DNA from: Zoogloea sp.
GTDB lineage: Bacteria; Pseudomonadota; Gammaproteobacteria; Burkholderiales; Rhodocyclaceae
Length of the DNA: 36,269 nt
Direction: 5' to 3'
Assembly (NCBI RefSeq): GCF_030157465.1
Contig: NZ_JAOAUU010000144.1
Span: forward strand, 1 to 36,269
In this document: positions 18,387 through 28,497 of the stretch, one piece after another
Layout: each line of letters begins with the position of its first letter
Position numbering within the stretch: position 1 is the stretch's first letter
Made by a program: the position numbers and the translations under genes
The notes under the pieces: generated by a model
Told to the model about the DNA's origin: nothing
Database searches by the model: none
Seen by the model: the letters and a program-made list of their open reading frames with translations, nothing else

Positions 18387-18922
18387 GACTTGCGGTTTCT
18401 GCGCTTGCGCCAGTTGTGGATGAGATAGCTGCGCCAGGCGAGACGGGTCAGCAGGTAGCCGGCCAGCGAGAGGCCGGAGGCCAGCGCGACCAGCCCGATG
18501 AACAGCGGGCGTCCCAGCCCCGCCATCCACCCGGCAAGGTGTTCGATCCACACCATGAGACTCGTGTCGCCCCATTCCGGCGGCGCGGTGAAGTGGCCGC
18601 TGCCATTGCCGAGAATCCATTCGCCGATCGAAAACGCCGCAATGTAGAGCGGCACCAGGGTGAGCGGATTGGTGTACAGGGTGGTGACCAGCGCCAGCGG
18701 CAGATTGACCCGGAAGGCCAGACAGCACAGCGCGGCGGCAAGCATCTGGAGCGGGCCGGGAATCAGGCCGCAGAACAGCCCCACGGCAACGGCTCCGGCC
18801 ACGGAGTGGCGGTTGAGGTGCCACAGGCGGGGGTGGAAAAGGCTTGAGCCAAAAGGTGCCAGCCAGCGGTTGGCGGCGAGCTTCTCATGACTGGGCAGGT
18901 AGCGCTTGAGCTGTCGTCGCAT
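18383..18922 (-). CDS. DUF2062 family membrane protein
   Basis: A 179-residue DUF2062 protein with start ATG 18922 (MRRQLKRYLPSHEKLAAN). Hydrophobic segments lie at about residues 46-72 (AVAVGLFCGLIPGPLQMLAAALCCLAFRV) and 76-100 (ALVTTLYTNPLTLVPLYIAAF), with a third near 140-165. The LFCGLIPGPLQML and TNPLTLVPLY motifs are the family signature. Function is unknown; the family is predicted to be inner-membrane. The frame is open upstream to 19237, but that extension is low-complexity. It overlaps the channel gene by 4 bases and they form a two-gene unit, divergent from comEC. Confidence 0.88.
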   Translation of the reverse strand: MRRQLKRYLPSHEKLAANRWLAPFGSSLFHPRLWHLNRHSVAGAVAVGLFCGLIPGPLQMLAAALCCLAFRVNLPLALVTTLYTNPLTLVPLYIAAFSIGEWILGNGSGHFTAPPEWGDTSLMVWIEHLAGWMAGLGRPLFIGLVALASGLSLAGYLLTRLAWRSYLIHNWRKRRNRKS

Positions 18923-19037
18923 GGTGGGGGCGGGCCGGTTGCGGGGCAGGCCCGGATCTTGGTCGCTGATTCTAACCGAGTCGTCCTGGCTTCGTGTTTC
19001 CGCTACGGTGCGCCGGATTTCGGCTAAATTCCGGCCT

Positions 19038-21398
19038 ATGCGAATTATCGTTTTGGCATTTGCGGCTGGCATTTTCGTCTGCCAGCTCGGGGCCGCGTTG
19101 CCGTCACCGCCGGCGATGGCCGCTGCGCTGGGTGGCGGGCTGGGGCTTGGCGCGCTGGCATGGGGCGTGTCGCGCCGGCGGGCTCCGCTGTGGCGTGGTG
19201 TCGGGGCCGTGCTGACGGCGTTGGCGATGGCCGCCATGGGCTGGAGCTATGCAGCCTGGCGGGCCGAGCTGCGCCTCGCCGAGGCCCTGCCGGCCGCATG
19301 GGAAGGGCGCGACGTGATCGTGACGGGTGTGGTGGCGTCGCTGCCCCAGGCCTTCGAGCGCGGCCTGCGTTTTGTGCTTGAGGTGGAGGAGAGTGCCGCA
19401 CCGCTGCCGCGGACCATTTCGGTGGCCTGGTACTCGGGTTTTCGCGACGAGGAGTCGGCAGCGCTGGCCGATGTCCGTGCGGGCGAGCGCTGGCGCCTCA
19501 CGGTGCGCCTCAAGCGGCCGCATGGAAACGTCAATCCCCACGGTTTTGATTACGAGGGCTGGCTGCTGGAGCAGGGCATCCGCGCCACCGGCTACGTGCG
19601 GCCGGCGGACGACAATGCCCGGCTCGAGGCCTGCGTGCCCGGCGTGATGAACACCGTCCTGCGCCTGCGCGAAGGCGTTCGGGAGCGCTTCAGGCAGGCC
19701 TTGCCCGACGCCCCTTACGCCGGTGTGCTGGTTGCGTTGGCGGTGGGTGACCAGCGCGCGATTGCGCCCGAGCTGTGGCGGGTTTTTGCGCGCAGCGGAA
19801 TTTCGCACCTGGTCGCAATCAGCGGTTTGCACGTCACGATGATCGCCGCACTTTTCGCCGCGGCGCTTGGCGGTATATGGCGCCGCAGCCCCTCGCTGGC
19901 CCTGCGCTGGCCGGCCCAGCAGGCGGGCGTGGTGGCCGGCTTTGCGACAGCCTTCGTCTATTGCCTGCTGGCCGGCTGGGGCGTGCCGGCCCAGCGCACC
20001 CTTTACATGCTGGGCTGCGTGGCGCTGGCCCTGGTCCTGCGTCGCGAGACGGCGCCGAGCCGGGTGCTTGCGTTGGCGCTGGGCGTGGTGCTGGTGCTCG
20101 ACCCGTGGGCGGTGCTGGCGGCCGGCTTCTGGTTGTCTTTCGGCGCGGTTGCGCTGCTGCTTCTGGTGGGTAGCGGCCGGCTGGCCAGCGAGGGGCGGCT
20201 GAAGGAGGCGCTGCGCACCCAGTGGGCGATCACCCTCGGGCTGGTGCCGGCGCTGCTGGTGCTGTTCCAGCAGTTCTCGCTGGTGTCGCCGCTGGCCAAT
20301 GCGATCGCGATTCCCCTGGTCAGCTTTGTCGTAACGCCCTTGGCGATCGGCTATGCGATCCTGCCCTTGCAAATGCTGGCCGACCTGGCCCACGGCGCCT
20401 TTGCGCTGACCATGCTGCCGGTGCAGTGGCTGGCGGATCTGCCCTGGGCCTACTGGCAGCAGGCCGCGCCGCCGCCGCTGCTGGCCGTGCTGGCAAGCCT
20501 TGGCTGCATCTGGGCGCTGTTGCCGCGAGGCACGCCGGTGCGCTGGGTGGGGCTGAGCTTGCTGGTGCCGCTGGTGTTGTGGACGCCGCTCCGGCCGGCC
20601 CCGGGCGAAGCGAAGGTGAGCGTCCTTGATGTGGGGCAGGGCCTTGCGGTGCATGTGCAGACCGCTACCCGCGACCTGATCTACGATACCGGCCCGGCTT
20701 TCTCGACCGATGCCAACAGCGGCGAGCGCATCCTCCTGCCCTACCTCAAGGCGCTGGGCGTGCGCCGGCTCGATACGCTGATCGTCACCCATCAGGACAA
20801 CGACCACGCCGGTGGCGCCGAGGCCGTGCTTACCGGCATTCCGGTTGGCGAGGTGCTGAGCTCGTTGCCGCAGAACCACCCGGCCCGGCTGATTGCCGGC
20901 ACCCGCCACCAGCCCTGCGTGGCCGGGCAGGGCTGGGAGTGGGATGGCGTGCGTTTCACCATGCTGCATCCTGAAGCGCTTGCCGATGGCGCCCGGCCGC
21001 GCAAGACCAACGATGCCGCCTGCGTGCTGCGCGTCGAGGCGGCCGGCCGGCGCCTGTTGCTGACCTCCGATATCGAAGCGGTTTCCGAGGCCGGGCTGCT
21101 TGCGCGGAATACGGCCGGCCTGGCCAGCGACGTGCTGGTCGTACCTCACCACGGCAGCCGGACCTCATCGACACCGGCCTTCATCGAAGCGACGCGGCCG
21201 CGCTGGGTGATCTTTCCGGTGGGCTACCGCAACCGCTTCCGCCATCCCAACGCCGAGGTGTGGGCACGCTGGTCGGCCTCTGGCGCCGGCATTCTGCGCA
21301 CCGATGCCAGCGGGGCGGTGATTGTCAATCTGGGCCACGCTGGGCTTCGCGTCGATACCGCCCGCGATCTGGCGCCGCGCTACTGGCACGGCCGCTGA
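19038..21398 (+). CDS. comEC: ComEC/Rec2-type DNA-uptake channel protein
   Basis: A 786-residue inner-membrane protein of the ComEC/Rec2 family, which carries single-stranded DNA into the cytoplasm during natural transformation. An N-terminal hydrophobic stretch and DUF4131 domain (to about residue 200) come first. Next is the multi-TM competence domain; GISHLVAISGLHVTMIA is its conserved motif. The C-terminal metallo-beta-lactamase domain (from about 530) starts VLDVGQGLAVHVQT and has THQDNDHAGG with H585, D587, D589 and H590 forming an intact metal site. Length is typical. Start ATG 19038 gives MRIIVLAFAAGIFV; no strong RBS is visible. No other transformation gene is in the window, so competence is not shown. 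Confidence 0.94.
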   Translation: MRIIVLAFAAGIFVCQLGAALPSPPAMAAALGGGLGLGALAWGVSRRRAPLWRGVGAVLTALAMAAMGWSYAAWRAELRLAEALPAAWEGRDVIVTGVVASLPQAFERGLRFVLEVEESAAPLPRTISVAWYSGFRDEESAALADVRAGERWRLTVRLKRPHGNVNPHGFDYEGWLLEQGIRATGYVRPADDNARLEACVPGVMNTVLRLREGVRERFRQALPDAPYAGVLVALAVGDQRAIAPELWRVFARSGISHLVAISGLHVTMIAALFAAALGGIWRRSPSLALRWPAQQAGVVAGFATAFVYCLLAGWGVPAQRTLYMLGCVALALVLRRETAPSRVLALALGVVLVLDPWAVLAAGFWLSFGAVALLLLVGSGRLASEGRLKEALRTQWAITLGLVPALLVLFQQFSLVSPLANAIAIPLVSFVVTPLAIGYAILPLQMLADLAHGAFALTMLPVQWLADLPWAYWQQAAPPPLLAVLASLGCIWALLPRGTPVRWVGLSLLVPLVLWTPLRPAPGEAKVSVLDVGQGLAVHVQTATRDLIYDTGPAFSTDANSGERILLPYLKALGVRRLDTLIVTHQDNDHAGGAEAVLTGIPVGEVLSSLPQNHPARLIAGTRHQPCVAGQGWEWDGVRFTMLHPEALADGARPRKTNDAACVLRVEAAGRRLLLTSDIEAVSEAGLLARNTAGLASDVLVVPHHGSRTSSTPAFIEATRPRWVIFPVGYRNRFRHPNAEVWARWSASGAGILRTDASGAVIVNLGHAGLRVDTARDLAPRYWHGR

Positions 21399-21463
21399 AG
21401 GCGGCAGGCCGCCGCCGGATGCTATGCTTGCCCCACTCTTTTTCGCAGTGTTCCTGACCGACC

Positions 21464-22432
21464 ATGAGCCTCCTCGCCGCCCTCCGCAAGCTCTTTGCCG
21501 GTGCGCCTGCCACGCCGCCCGCGCCCATGTCGCCCGTTCCGGCACCACTCACCGAAGTTGCCCCCGAACCGGTGGCGCCCGAACCGCGCCTGCGCAGCGT
21601 CCAGTGCATCGGCGCCCACGGTTTTCATCGCATGGCCTACACGGAATGGGGCGATCCCCACAACCCGCGGGTGCTGGTCTGCGTGCACGGCCTGACCCGC
21701 AACGGGCGTGATTTCGACGATCTGGCACGGGCCATGGCGCCCCACTACCGGGTGATCTGTCCGGACGTGGTCGGCCGTGGCCGCAGTGGCTGGCTGGCGG
21801 TCAAGGACGACTACCAGTTGCCGACCTACGTGGCCGACATGATCACGCTGATCGCACGCCTGGACGTGGAAACGGTGCATTGGATGGGGACGTCGATGGG
21901 CGGCCTGATCGGCATGATCATCGCCAGCATGCCCGACAACCCGATCCGCCGGCTGGTGCTCAATGACGTGGGGCCGGTGGTGACGGCTGCTTCGTTGAGG
22001 CGCATCGGGCAGTACGTCGGCAATGCACCGGTGTTTCCGAGCTACGAGGCCGGTGAATCTTATATCCGTGAGGTGAGTGCGCCGTTTGGCCGGTTGACCG
22101 ACGCCCAGTGGCGGCATTTGTCCGAAACCTCGCTCAAGGAGGTGGATGGCGGTTGGGCGATGCGCTACGACCCGGGCATCGGCGAGCCCTTTCGCAAGAC
22201 GCCCATCCTTGCCGACGTGAATCTGTGGCCCATCTACGAAGCCATTTCCAGCCCGACGCTGGTGATGCGCGGGGCCGAATCCGACCTGCTGCTGCATGAT
22301 ACGGCGGCACAGATGACGACCCGCGGGCCGAAGGCGCGACTGGTTGAAGTGCCGGATGTGGGCCACGCACCCACCCTCATGGATGCTGCGCAGATCGCTC
22401 CGATCCGCGACTTCCTGCTGGAGGCGCGCTGA
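21464..22432 (+). CDS. Alpha/beta hydrolase
   Basis: A 322-residue alpha/beta-hydrolase-fold protein. The oxyanion-side motif VCVHGLTRNGRDF is followed by the nucleophile elbow GTSMGG, with Ser144. LVMRGAESDLLL carries a probable acid residue, and the catalytic His is in VGHAPTLMD (about 304). Residues 1-45 are Pro/Ala-rich and lack a signal peptide; translation could alternatively start at Met22. Substrate cannot be told from sequence: esterases, haloperoxidase-like and meta-cleavage hydrolases share these motifs. The TGATG overlap with the DUF599 gene means one operon. Confidence 0.88.
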   Translation: MSLLAALRKLFAGAPATPPAPMSPVPAPLTEVAPEPVAPEPRLRSVQCIGAHGFHRMAYTEWGDPHNPRVLVCVHGLTRNGRDFDDLARAMAPHYRVICPDVVGRGRSGWLAVKDDYQLPTYVADMITLIARLDVETVHWMGTSMGGLIGMIIASMPDNPIRRLVLNDVGPVVTAASLRRIGQYVGNAPVFPSYEAGESYIREVSAPFGRLTDAQWRHLSETSLKEVDGGWAMRYDPGIGEPFRKTPILADVNLWPIYEAISSPTLVMRGAESDLLLHDTAAQMTTRGPKARLVEVPDVGHAPTLMDAAQIAPIRDFLLEAR

Positions 22433-23118
22433 TGAGTGGCGCATGGCTGTCGGCATTTGCGCTGGCGGACTGGATCGCCCTCGCCTGGTTTTTTGCGTGT
22501 TGGGCGGGCTATGGCTGGGTCGTCGAGCACGGCCCGCTGGGCAGTATGCGCGGGCTGCTCGGGGCGAGTCACCATTTTCGTCTTGAATGGGGCCGGCAAC
22601 TGCTGAGGCGGGAAGGGCGGGTGGGGGACGCGGCGCTGATCGGCAACCTGATGCAGAGCGTGTCCTTTTATGCCAACACCACGATCTACGTGATCGCCGG
22701 CCTGCTGGCCCTGCTCGGCACGATGGACAAGCTGATCGACGCCGCTTCGGATCTGCCTTTCGCCAAGCATGTGTCGCGGGACGTGTGGGAGGTGAAGCTC
22801 CTGTTGTTGCTCACGGTGTTCATCGTGGCCTACTTCAAGTTCACCTGGTCGCTGCGCCAGTTCAACATGCTGTCGCTGCTGGTGGGCGCCGCGCCTCCGC
22901 CTGGTGAGGGAACGGAAGAATACGCGCAGCGCTTTGCCAGGATCAACGCGCTGTCGGGTGACGAGTTCAACCGCGGCATCCGGGCCTACTACTTCGGCCT
23001 GGCTGCGGTGTTCTGGTTTGTGGATCCGTGGATCTTCTCGGCGATCACCACGCTGATCGTGGCGGTGCTTTACCGGCGGGATTTCCGCTCCAAGACGCTG
23101 GCGGCGATGCTGCCCTAG
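22432..23118 (+). CDS. DUF599 family membrane protein
   Basis: A 228-residue DUF599 family protein. It has about four hydrophobic segments: residues 11-27 (ADWIALAWFFACWAGYGW), 83-99 (YVIAGLLALLG), 123-141 (LLLLLTVFIVAYFKF) and 190-213 (FGLAAVFWFVDPWIFSAITTLIVAVL). NLMQSVSFYANTTIYVIAG and YFKFTWSLRQFNMLSLL are the family's characteristic stretches. Function unknown. It overlaps the hydrolase gene by one base, so the pair is co-translated. Convergent with msrB, 25 bases apart. Confidence 0.88.
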   Translation: MSGAWLSAFALADWIALAWFFACWAGYGWVVEHGPLGSMRGLLGASHHFRLEWGRQLLRREGRVGDAALIGNLMQSVSFYANTTIYVIAGLLALLGTMDKLIDAASDLPFAKHVSRDVWEVKLLLLLTVFIVAYFKFTWSLRQFNMLSLLVGAAPPPGEGTEEYAQRFARINALSGDEFNRGIRAYYFGLAAVFWFVDPWIFSAITTLIVAVLYRRDFRSKTLAAMLP

Positions 23119-23143
23119 CGGGGCGCCGCCGCCGCGGGTTTTG

Positions 23144-23539
23144 CTAATCCTGTTCGAGCTTCACCGAAACCGAGTTGATGCAGTAGCGTAGCCCGGTGGG
23201 GGCGGGGCCGTCCTCGAAGACGTGCCCGAGGTGGGCGCCGCAGTTGTTGCACAGCACTTCGGTTCGCACCATGAAGTGGCTGCGGTCCTCGGCTTCCTCG
23301 ACATTTTCGGGGGCCGACGCGGCATAAAAGCTCGGCCAGCCGCAGCCGGAGTCGAACTTGTGCTCGGATGAAAAAAGTTCGGTGCCGCAGCAGGTGCAGC
23401 GGTATTGCCCGGCCTCATGGCAATCCCAGTAACGGCCGGTAAAGGCCCGCTCGGTGCCTTTCTGGCGGGTTACCTGATATTCCTCGGGTGACAACAGCTC
23501 GCGCCATTCGGCGTCGGTCTTTTCTATCTTGCGGGTCAT
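23144..23539 (-). CDS. msrB: Peptide-methionine (R)-S-oxide reductase MsrB
   Basis: MsrB (131 residues) reduces methionine-R-sulfoxide in proteins. Two zinc CxxC pairs are C48/C51 (CTCC) and C97/C100 (CNNC). The catalytic cysteine is C120 in [11 protein letters not shown], and C66 in SGCGWPSF sits at the resolving-cysteine position. [19 protein letters not shown] is a typical N-terminal motif. Start ATG 23539 has GGAG about 8 bases upstream. Cytoplasmic, with no signal peptide. It faces the DUF599 gene convergently. Confidence 0.97.
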   Translation of the reverse strand: MTRKIEKTDAEWRELLSPEEYQVTRQKGTERAFTGRYWDCHEAGQYRCTCCGTELFSSEHKFDSGCGWPSFYAASAPENVEEAEDRSHFMVRTEVLCNNCGAHLGHVFEDGPAPTGLRYCINSVSVKLEQD

Positions 23540-23663
23540 GGCGTTCTCCGGGGGTATTCACTCAACCCAAAACAACCTGAAGGGTCGGAGCAGTCGTGGC
23601 GAGCAGAGGCCCGAAGTCGCAACGAGTAGCGGTGTTGCGAGATCGGGATTGTTATTCGGCCTT

Positions 23664-24833
23664 TCAGTGCAGGTGCTTGGGCATCTGCTCGGCCTGCTCT
23701 TCAGGCAGCTCGGCATGTACGGCTTCGCCTTCCGGCGACGGGTACATCGGGGCGCCGCAATCGTCGCAGTATTCCATGGGGAATTCGTTGTCCAGCACCA
23801 GCACGTCGGCAATGCCGCAGGCGCGCAGGGTGGCTTCGATTTCCGCGAGGGTCTCGCTGCTTTCGTCTTCGGCGCCCAGCAGCGGCCACACCACGCCGTG
23901 CACGACTTCGTTTTGCCCGCGCAGCGTGAAGCCGATGCGGAACTCTTCCACCTGGCGCTCGAAGAAGGGCGCGACGACGGCACGCAGGCCGGCGGCCGGC
24001 GCGTCGAGGGTGGTGGACAGGAAGGCGGCGGAAGCCTGGATGGAGTAGGGTCGGGAGGCCTTGTCGGCTTCGCGGCTGGCTGCGAAATAGGCGTTGGGGA
24101 GCACGACTTCGAAGGCGCAGCCGGTGAGCAGCGGGGCGATGCAGGCGCCGCCCTGGGCGCGCCACTGTTCGAGGGCCTGTTCGCGGGTGCACTCTTCTTC
24201 TTGCCAGCGGAAGATCGGGGCGCCCTTGGGCACGACGACCGCGCCGAGCATGTAGCGGGTGTCGGACAGGAACTGGGCGGTTTCCGGCAGGTTGTCGGTC
24301 TTGATGTGCAGATCGGTGTCGTCGCCGGCTGACTTGCCCAGGTGGATCGCGAAGTCGGCGGTGGCGCAGTAACCCTGGGGAAGCTGGTCGGGGCTGAACA
24401 GGAAGTCGGCCAGCGCCAGCTTGACGCCCTTGGCGAGCACGTGGGCCTTGAGGTGCACGCGCAGGTTGGCCATCACGGCAGCGGCAATCGGCGCGGCTGG
24501 AATGCGGTAGCGTGACCAGGCCATCACCGGCGCAGCGATCAGCAGCACGTCGTGCTGGTCGTCGGAATTGAGGGCGCCCTCGGCACGCGACTCGATCATG
24601 TCGGCGAGTTCGTCGTAGGCATGGGGGCTGGCCGTGGAGAGGTGGTCGAGGGCGGTGTTGAAGGCGTCTTCGTCGTCGGCGCGCAGCATGCCATCGACCG
24701 CGTCGGCGAGGCGCTGGTCCCAGAAGTGGTCTTCAGCGCGGCTGCTGGAATCGGCCAGGCCGTTGGCGAGCCACAGGAGTTGTTCGGCGTCGCGCGGCAG
24801 TCCGCCGCGGCGCCCGAGTCGGTTACGTTTCAT
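23664..24833 (-). CDS. DUF2863 family protein
   Basis: A 389-residue protein that I recognise as a DUF2863 family member, a family I recall mainly from betaproteobacteria. The N-terminal MKRNRLGRRGGLPRDAEQLLWLANGLADS is characteristic. The bulk is a soluble alpha/beta protein without signal or membrane segments. Near the C-terminus, CDDCGAPMYPSPEGE forms a single CxxC that could bind metal, though no second pair is close by. AAGGAG lies 8 bases before the ATG at 24833. Function unknown. It follows ppsR on the same strand, separated by 93 bases that include a hairpin at 24884-24917. Confidence 0.85.
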   Translation of the reverse strand: MKRNRLGRRGGLPRDAEQLLWLANGLADSSSRAEDHFWDQRLADAVDGMLRADDEDAFNTALDHLSTASPHAYDELADMIESRAEGALNSDDQHDVLLIAAPVMAWSRYRIPAAPIAAAVMANLRVHLKAHVLAKGVKLALADFLFSPDQLPQGYCATADFAIHLGKSAGDDTDLHIKTDNLPETAQFLSDTRYMLGAVVVPKGAPIFRWQEEECTREQALEQWRAQGGACIAPLLTGCAFEVVLPNAYFAASREADKASRPYSIQASAAFLSTTLDAPAAGLRAVVAPFFERQVEEFRIGFTLRGQNEVVHGVVWPLLGAEDESSETLAEIEATLRACGIADVLVLDNEFPMEYCDDCGAPMYPSPEGEAVHAELPEEQAEQMPKHLH

Positions 24834-24883
24834 CGGGGGCTCTCCTTGTTATATGAGGGTTGGACACGGCATGCGGTCCGGCG

Positions 24884-24917
24884 ATCCCGTGGCCGGGTAT
24901 TTTGCCTGGCCCGGGAT
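24884..24917 (-). other. Stem-loop between ppsR and the DUF2863 gene
   Basis: ATCCCG-t-GGCCGGG (24884-24897) pairs with CCTGGCCCGGGAT (24905-24917): 13 pairs, one G-T wobble and one bulged T, around a 7-base loop. No T-run follows on the minus strand, so it may attenuate or protect the mRNA rather than terminate. Confidence 0.4.
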
Positions 24918-24926
24918 GGCTGCCTG

Positions 24927-25751
24927 TCAGTAAGACGGCGGGTCGAGGCGCACTTCCTGCAGGATGATGGTGGAGATTTCTTCGATGGACTTGGCGGTGG
25001 AGTCGAGCCACTTGATGCCTTCGCGCTTCATCATGCGCTGGGCCGCCTCGATTTCGTGGAGACAGTTCTCCATCGACGCGTAGCGGCTGTTGGGGCGACG
25101 CTCCTGGCGGATCTGCGACAGGCGGTCGGGCCCGATGGTGAGGCCGAAAAGCTTGCTGCGGTGATGAACCAGTTCAGGAGGCAATTTGTTGCGCTCGAAA
25201 TCTTCCGGGATCAGCGGGTAGTTGGCCGCCTTGATGCCGAACTGCATGGCCAGGTACAGGCTGGTCGGCGTCTTGCCGGAACGGCTCACGCCGACGAGTA
25301 TCACATCCGCCTCTTTCAGGTCGGCGTGGGAGACGCCGTCGTCGTGGGCGAGGGTGAAGTTGATCGCCTCGATGCGGCGCTTGTAGTCCAGGCTGTCGGC
25401 GATGCCGTGGAAACGGCCGGCGGCGTGGGTCGAGCGCTGGCCCAGCTCGCTCTCCAGGGGTTCGATGAACTTCTCGAAGAGGTCGAGGAAGAGGGCGTCC
25501 GCTTCGCGCAGGGCGGCTACGGCGTCGGGATCCACCAGCGTATTGAAGACGATGGGGCGCAGGCCGCTTTCGACGGCCGCATCGCGGATTTTCTGCACAC
25601 AGTCGCGTGCCTTGTCCGGAGAATCGATAAACGGCTTGCGGTGGTGGCGAAAGCGGGTATCCGGAAACTGGGCCAGAAGACTGTGACCAAGGGTTTCGGC
25701 AGTGATGCCGGTGCCGTCGGATACGAAGAAAACGGAGCGGGTCTGGGTCAT
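24927..25751 (-). CDS. ppsR: PpsR, PEP synthase regulatory kinase/phosphorylase
   Basis: PpsR (274 residues; DUF299 family) phosphorylates and dephosphorylates PEP synthase at a threonine next to the catalytic histidine: ADP-dependent inactivation, and Pi-dependent reactivation. The N-terminus reads [15 protein letters not shown], and the P-loop GVSRSGKT lies at residues 154-161, followed by [18 protein letters not shown]. Length matches the family. The gene is divergent from ppsA across 253 bases, so regulator and target are adjacent but separately transcribed. Confidence 0.96.
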   Translation of the reverse strand: MTQTRSVFFVSDGTGITAETLGHSLLAQFPDTRFRHHRKPFIDSPDKARDCVQKIRDAAVESGLRPIVFNTLVDPDAVAALREADALFLDLFEKFIEPLESELGQRSTHAAGRFHGIADSLDYKRRIEAINFTLAHDDGVSHADLKEADVILVGVSRSGKTPTSLYLAMQFGIKAANYPLIPEDFERNKLPPELVHHRSKLFGLTIGPDRLSQIRQERRPNSRYASMENCLHEIEAAQRMMKREGIKWLDSTAKSIEEISTIILQEVRLDPPSY

Positions 25752-26004
25752 GAAAGTGCCAACAGGGAAAGGGCGAATTCGCTTGCCCGGCTTGTCGCCG
25801 GGCGACGGAACATATTATCCCATTCCGGGCGCAGGGCTGGGCCCGGACGACAACTTGACTCCGGTCCGGCCTGGCGCCGGGGCGTGGCATGGCGCACGCA
25901 TTAGGATAAACCCTGCATGCGGCACAGCAGCAAAACAACTTACAATATCCGCACCATAAAGATACTTAGCGTTTCTTTTCATTCTCTCCCAGGAAGATTC
26001 ATAT
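25752..26004. promoter_or_regulatory. Divergent ppsR/ppsA intergenic region
   Basis: This 253-base gap must carry both promoters. Candidates are only partial: TACAAT at 25941-25946 (5 of 6 matches to -10, no good -35 at 16-18 bases) and an isolated TTGACT at 25855-25860. An AGGAAG ribosome-binding site at 25990-25995 precedes ppsA. No confident operator is seen. Confidence 0.4.
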
Positions 26005-28374
26005 ATGGCCCGTAACGTCATTCCGTTCCAAGAACTGCGCATGACCGACGTTGAGCAGGTTGGCGGCAAGAACGCCTCCCTCGGCGAAATGATCAGCCAG
26101 CTGCCCGCCAGCGTGCGCGTTCCCGGTGGTTTCGCCACCACCGCCGCTGCTTACCGCGAGTTCCTGGCCCACCAGGGCTTGGCCGAGCGCATCAGCGCCG
26201 CCCTTGAGACCCTGGACGTGGATGACGTCGTTTCATTGGCCAAGGCCGGTGCCCAGATCCGCCAGTGGATCGTCGACACCCCCTTCCCGCCGGCACTCGA
26301 AGCGGAAATCAAGACCGCCTACGAGCAGATGACCGCCGAAGGTGAAGGCAGCTTTGCTGTGCGCTCCTCCGCCACCGCGGAAGATCTGCCCGACGCTTCC
26401 TTCGCCGGCCAGCAGGAATCCTTCCTGAACATCCACGGCTACGACAACATCCTTCACGCCATGAAGGAAGTGTTTGCGTCGCTGTACAACGACCGTGCCA
26501 TCGCCTATCGCGTACACAAGGGCTTCACCCACGCGGAAGTCGCTTTGTCCGCCGGCGTGCAGCGCATGGTCCGCTCCGACATCGGCGCCTCCGGCGTGAT
26601 GTTCACGATGGACACCGAATCCGGCTTTGACGGCGTGGTGTTCATCACCGCCTCCTACGGCCTCGGCGAAACCGTCGTGCAGGGCGCGGTCAACCCCGAC
26701 GAGTTTTACGTTCACAAGGCCACCCTGGCCCAGGGCAAGCCTGCAGTGATCCGCCGTAACCTCGGCTCGAAGATGATCAAGATGGTCTTCTCCGAGACAA
26801 AGGAAGCCGGCAAGTCCACCCGCACCATCGACGTGCCGGAAGCTGATCGCAACGTGTATTCGCTCACCGACGCCGACGTGCTCGAGCTGGGCCGCTACGC
26901 GATGATCATCGAGAAGCACTACGGTCGTCCGATGGACATCGAGTGGGGCAAGAGCGGCGACGACGGCAAGCTTTACATCCTTCAGGCCCGCCCGGAAACC
27001 GTCAAGAGCCAGCAATCCGGCCACGTCCTTGAAAAGTACCGCCTCAAGCAGTACAGCAAGTCGCTGACCCACGGCCGCGCCATCGGCCAAAAGATCGGCG
27101 CCGGCCAGGTTCGCGTCGTCAAGGATGCCTCCGAGATGGATCGCGTGAAGGCCGGCGACGTGCTCGTCACCGACATGACCGACCCGAACTGGGAGCCGGT
27201 GATGAAGCGCGCTTCCGCCATCGTCACCAACCGCGGCGGCCGTACCTGCCACGCGGCGATCATTGCCCGCGAGCTGGGCATTCCGGCCATCGTCGGTTGC
27301 GGCAACGCCACCGAGGTGCTGGACGAGAACGATGATGTCACCGTTTCCTGTGCCGAAGGCGACACCGGTTATGTGTACCGCGGCAAGCTCGACTTCGAAA
27401 TCGTCACCACCGATACCGGCAACCTGCCCGATATTCCGGTGAAGATCATGATGAACGTCGGCAATCCGGAGCTGGCCTTCGAGTTCGCCCAGATCCCGAA
27501 CGAAGGCGTTGGCCTGGCCCGTCTCGAGTTCGTCATCAACAACATGATCGGCATCCACCCGAAGGCGATTCTCGAAATCGGCCAGGTGCCGGCCAATCTG
27601 CGCGCCGAGATCACCCGCCGTTCCCGCGGCTACGCCACGCCCAAGCAGTTCTTCATCGAGAAGCTGGTCGAAGGCGTTGCCACGATTGCTGCCGCCTTCT
27701 ACCCGAAGCCCGTGATCGTTCGCCTGTCCGACTTCAAGTCGAACGAATACCGCAAGCTGCTCGGCGGCGAAATCTACGAGCCGGAAGAGGAAAACCCCAT
27801 GCTGGGTTTCCGCGGCGCGTCCCGCTACATTGCCCATAGCTTCCGCGATTGCTTCGAGATGGAATGCGCGGCAATGAAGAAGGTGCGCAACGAGCTGGGT
27901 CTCACCAACGTGCAGCTGATGGTTCCCTTCGTGCGTAACGTCGAAGAAGCCAAGGGCGTTGTCGACCTGCTCGCCGAACACGGCCTGAAGCGCGGCGAGA
28001 ACGATCTCAAGCTCATCATGATGTGCGAGATCCCGTCCAACGCGCTGCTCACCGAGCAGTTCCTCCAGCACTTCGACGGCTACTCCATCGGCTCCAACGA
28101 CCTGACCCAGCTCACCCTGGGCCTCGATCGCGACTCCGGCCTGGTGGCCCACGCTTTCGACGAGCGCGATCCGGCCGTCAAACAACTGCTGTCGATGGCC
28201 ATCAACGGCGCCAACAAGCTGGGCAAGTACGTCGGCATCTGCGGTCAGGGCCCCTCCGACCACGCTGACTTTGCCGAATGGCTGATGGACGAAGGCATCC
28301 AGACCATCTCCCTCAACCCGGACACGGTTGTGGATACCTGGCTGCAACTGGCTGCACACAGCAAGGGCCGGTAA
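26005..28374 (+). CDS. ppsA: Phosphoenolpyruvate synthase
   Basis: PEP synthase (789 residues) converts pyruvate and ATP with water to PEP, AMP and phosphate, the first gluconeogenic step from pyruvate or lactate. The N-terminal ATP-grasp-type nucleotide-binding domain includes [13 protein letters not shown]-type start sequence and [22 protein letters not shown]. The swivelling phosphohistidine domain has [21 protein letters not shown] with His416 as the catalytic residue; Thr414 (in T-C-H) is the position targeted by PpsR in characterised systems. The C-terminal PEP-utilising domain contains GFRGASRYI and GICGQGPSD, whose cysteine is catalytic. Full length. A strong terminator follows. Confidence 0.98.
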   Translation: MARNVIPFQELRMTDVEQVGGKNASLGEMISQLPASVRVPGGFATTAAAYREFLAHQGLAERISAALETLDVDDVVSLAKAGAQIRQWIVDTPFPPALEAEIKTAYEQMTAEGEGSFAVRSSATAEDLPDASFAGQQESFLNIHGYDNILHAMKEVFASLYNDRAIAYRVHKGFTHAEVALSAGVQRMVRSDIGASGVMFTMDTESGFDGVVFITASYGLGETVVQGAVNPDEFYVHKATLAQGKPAVIRRNLGSKMIKMVFSETKEAGKSTRTIDVPEADRNVYSLTDADVLELGRYAMIIEKHYGRPMDIEWGKSGDDGKLYILQARPETVKSQQSGHVLEKYRLKQYSKSLTHGRAIGQKIGAGQVRVVKDASEMDRVKAGDVLVTDMTDPNWEPVMKRASAIVTNRGGRTCHAAIIARELGIPAIVGCGNATEVLDENDDVTVSCAEGDTGYVYRGKLDFEIVTTDTGNLPDIPVKIMMNVGNPELAFEFAQIPNEGVGLARLEFVINNMIGIHPKAILEIGQVPANLRAEITRRSRGYATPKQFFIEKLVEGVATIAAAFYPKPVIVRLSDFKSNEYRKLLGGEIYEPEEENPMLGFRGASRYIAHSFRDCFEMECAAMKKVRNELGLTNVQLMVPFVRNVEEAKGVVDLLAEHGLKRGENDLKLIMMCEIPSNALLTEQFLQHFDGYSIGSNDLTQLTLGLDRDSGLVAHAFDERDPAVKQLLSMAINGANKLGKYVGICGQGPSDHADFAEWLMDEGIQTISLNPDTVVDTWLQLAAHSKGR

Positions 28375-28399
28375 TTCCGAGCTTTGGCTGACGTCAGGA

Positions 28400-28434
28400 A
28401 AGGCCGGCCACCGAAAGGTGAGCCGGCCTTTTTT
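28400..28434 (+). terminator. Rho-independent terminator after ppsA
   Basis: AAGGCCGGCCACC (28400-28412) and GGTG-a-GCCGGCCTT (28417-28430) enclose a GAAA tetraloop, with one bulged A at 28421, followed by a T-run through 28434. A GNRA loop on a GC-rich stem makes this a strong terminator. Confidence 0.93.
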
Positions 28435-28497
28435 CATGTGCGCCAATCATGGCCCCGTCACCGCCTTTGGTTCAGAATGCCCTGCGGAGGTGGTGAA

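Noticed and set aside
25855-25860. TTGACT as a -35 box for ppsA
   Set aside because: No acceptable -10 element lies 15-19 bases downstream, and the position is about 145 bases before the start codon.
26233-28446. A 737-codon open frame on the minus strand
   Set aside because: It is antisense to ppsA, which has complete catalytic motifs; the frame exists because of codon bias.
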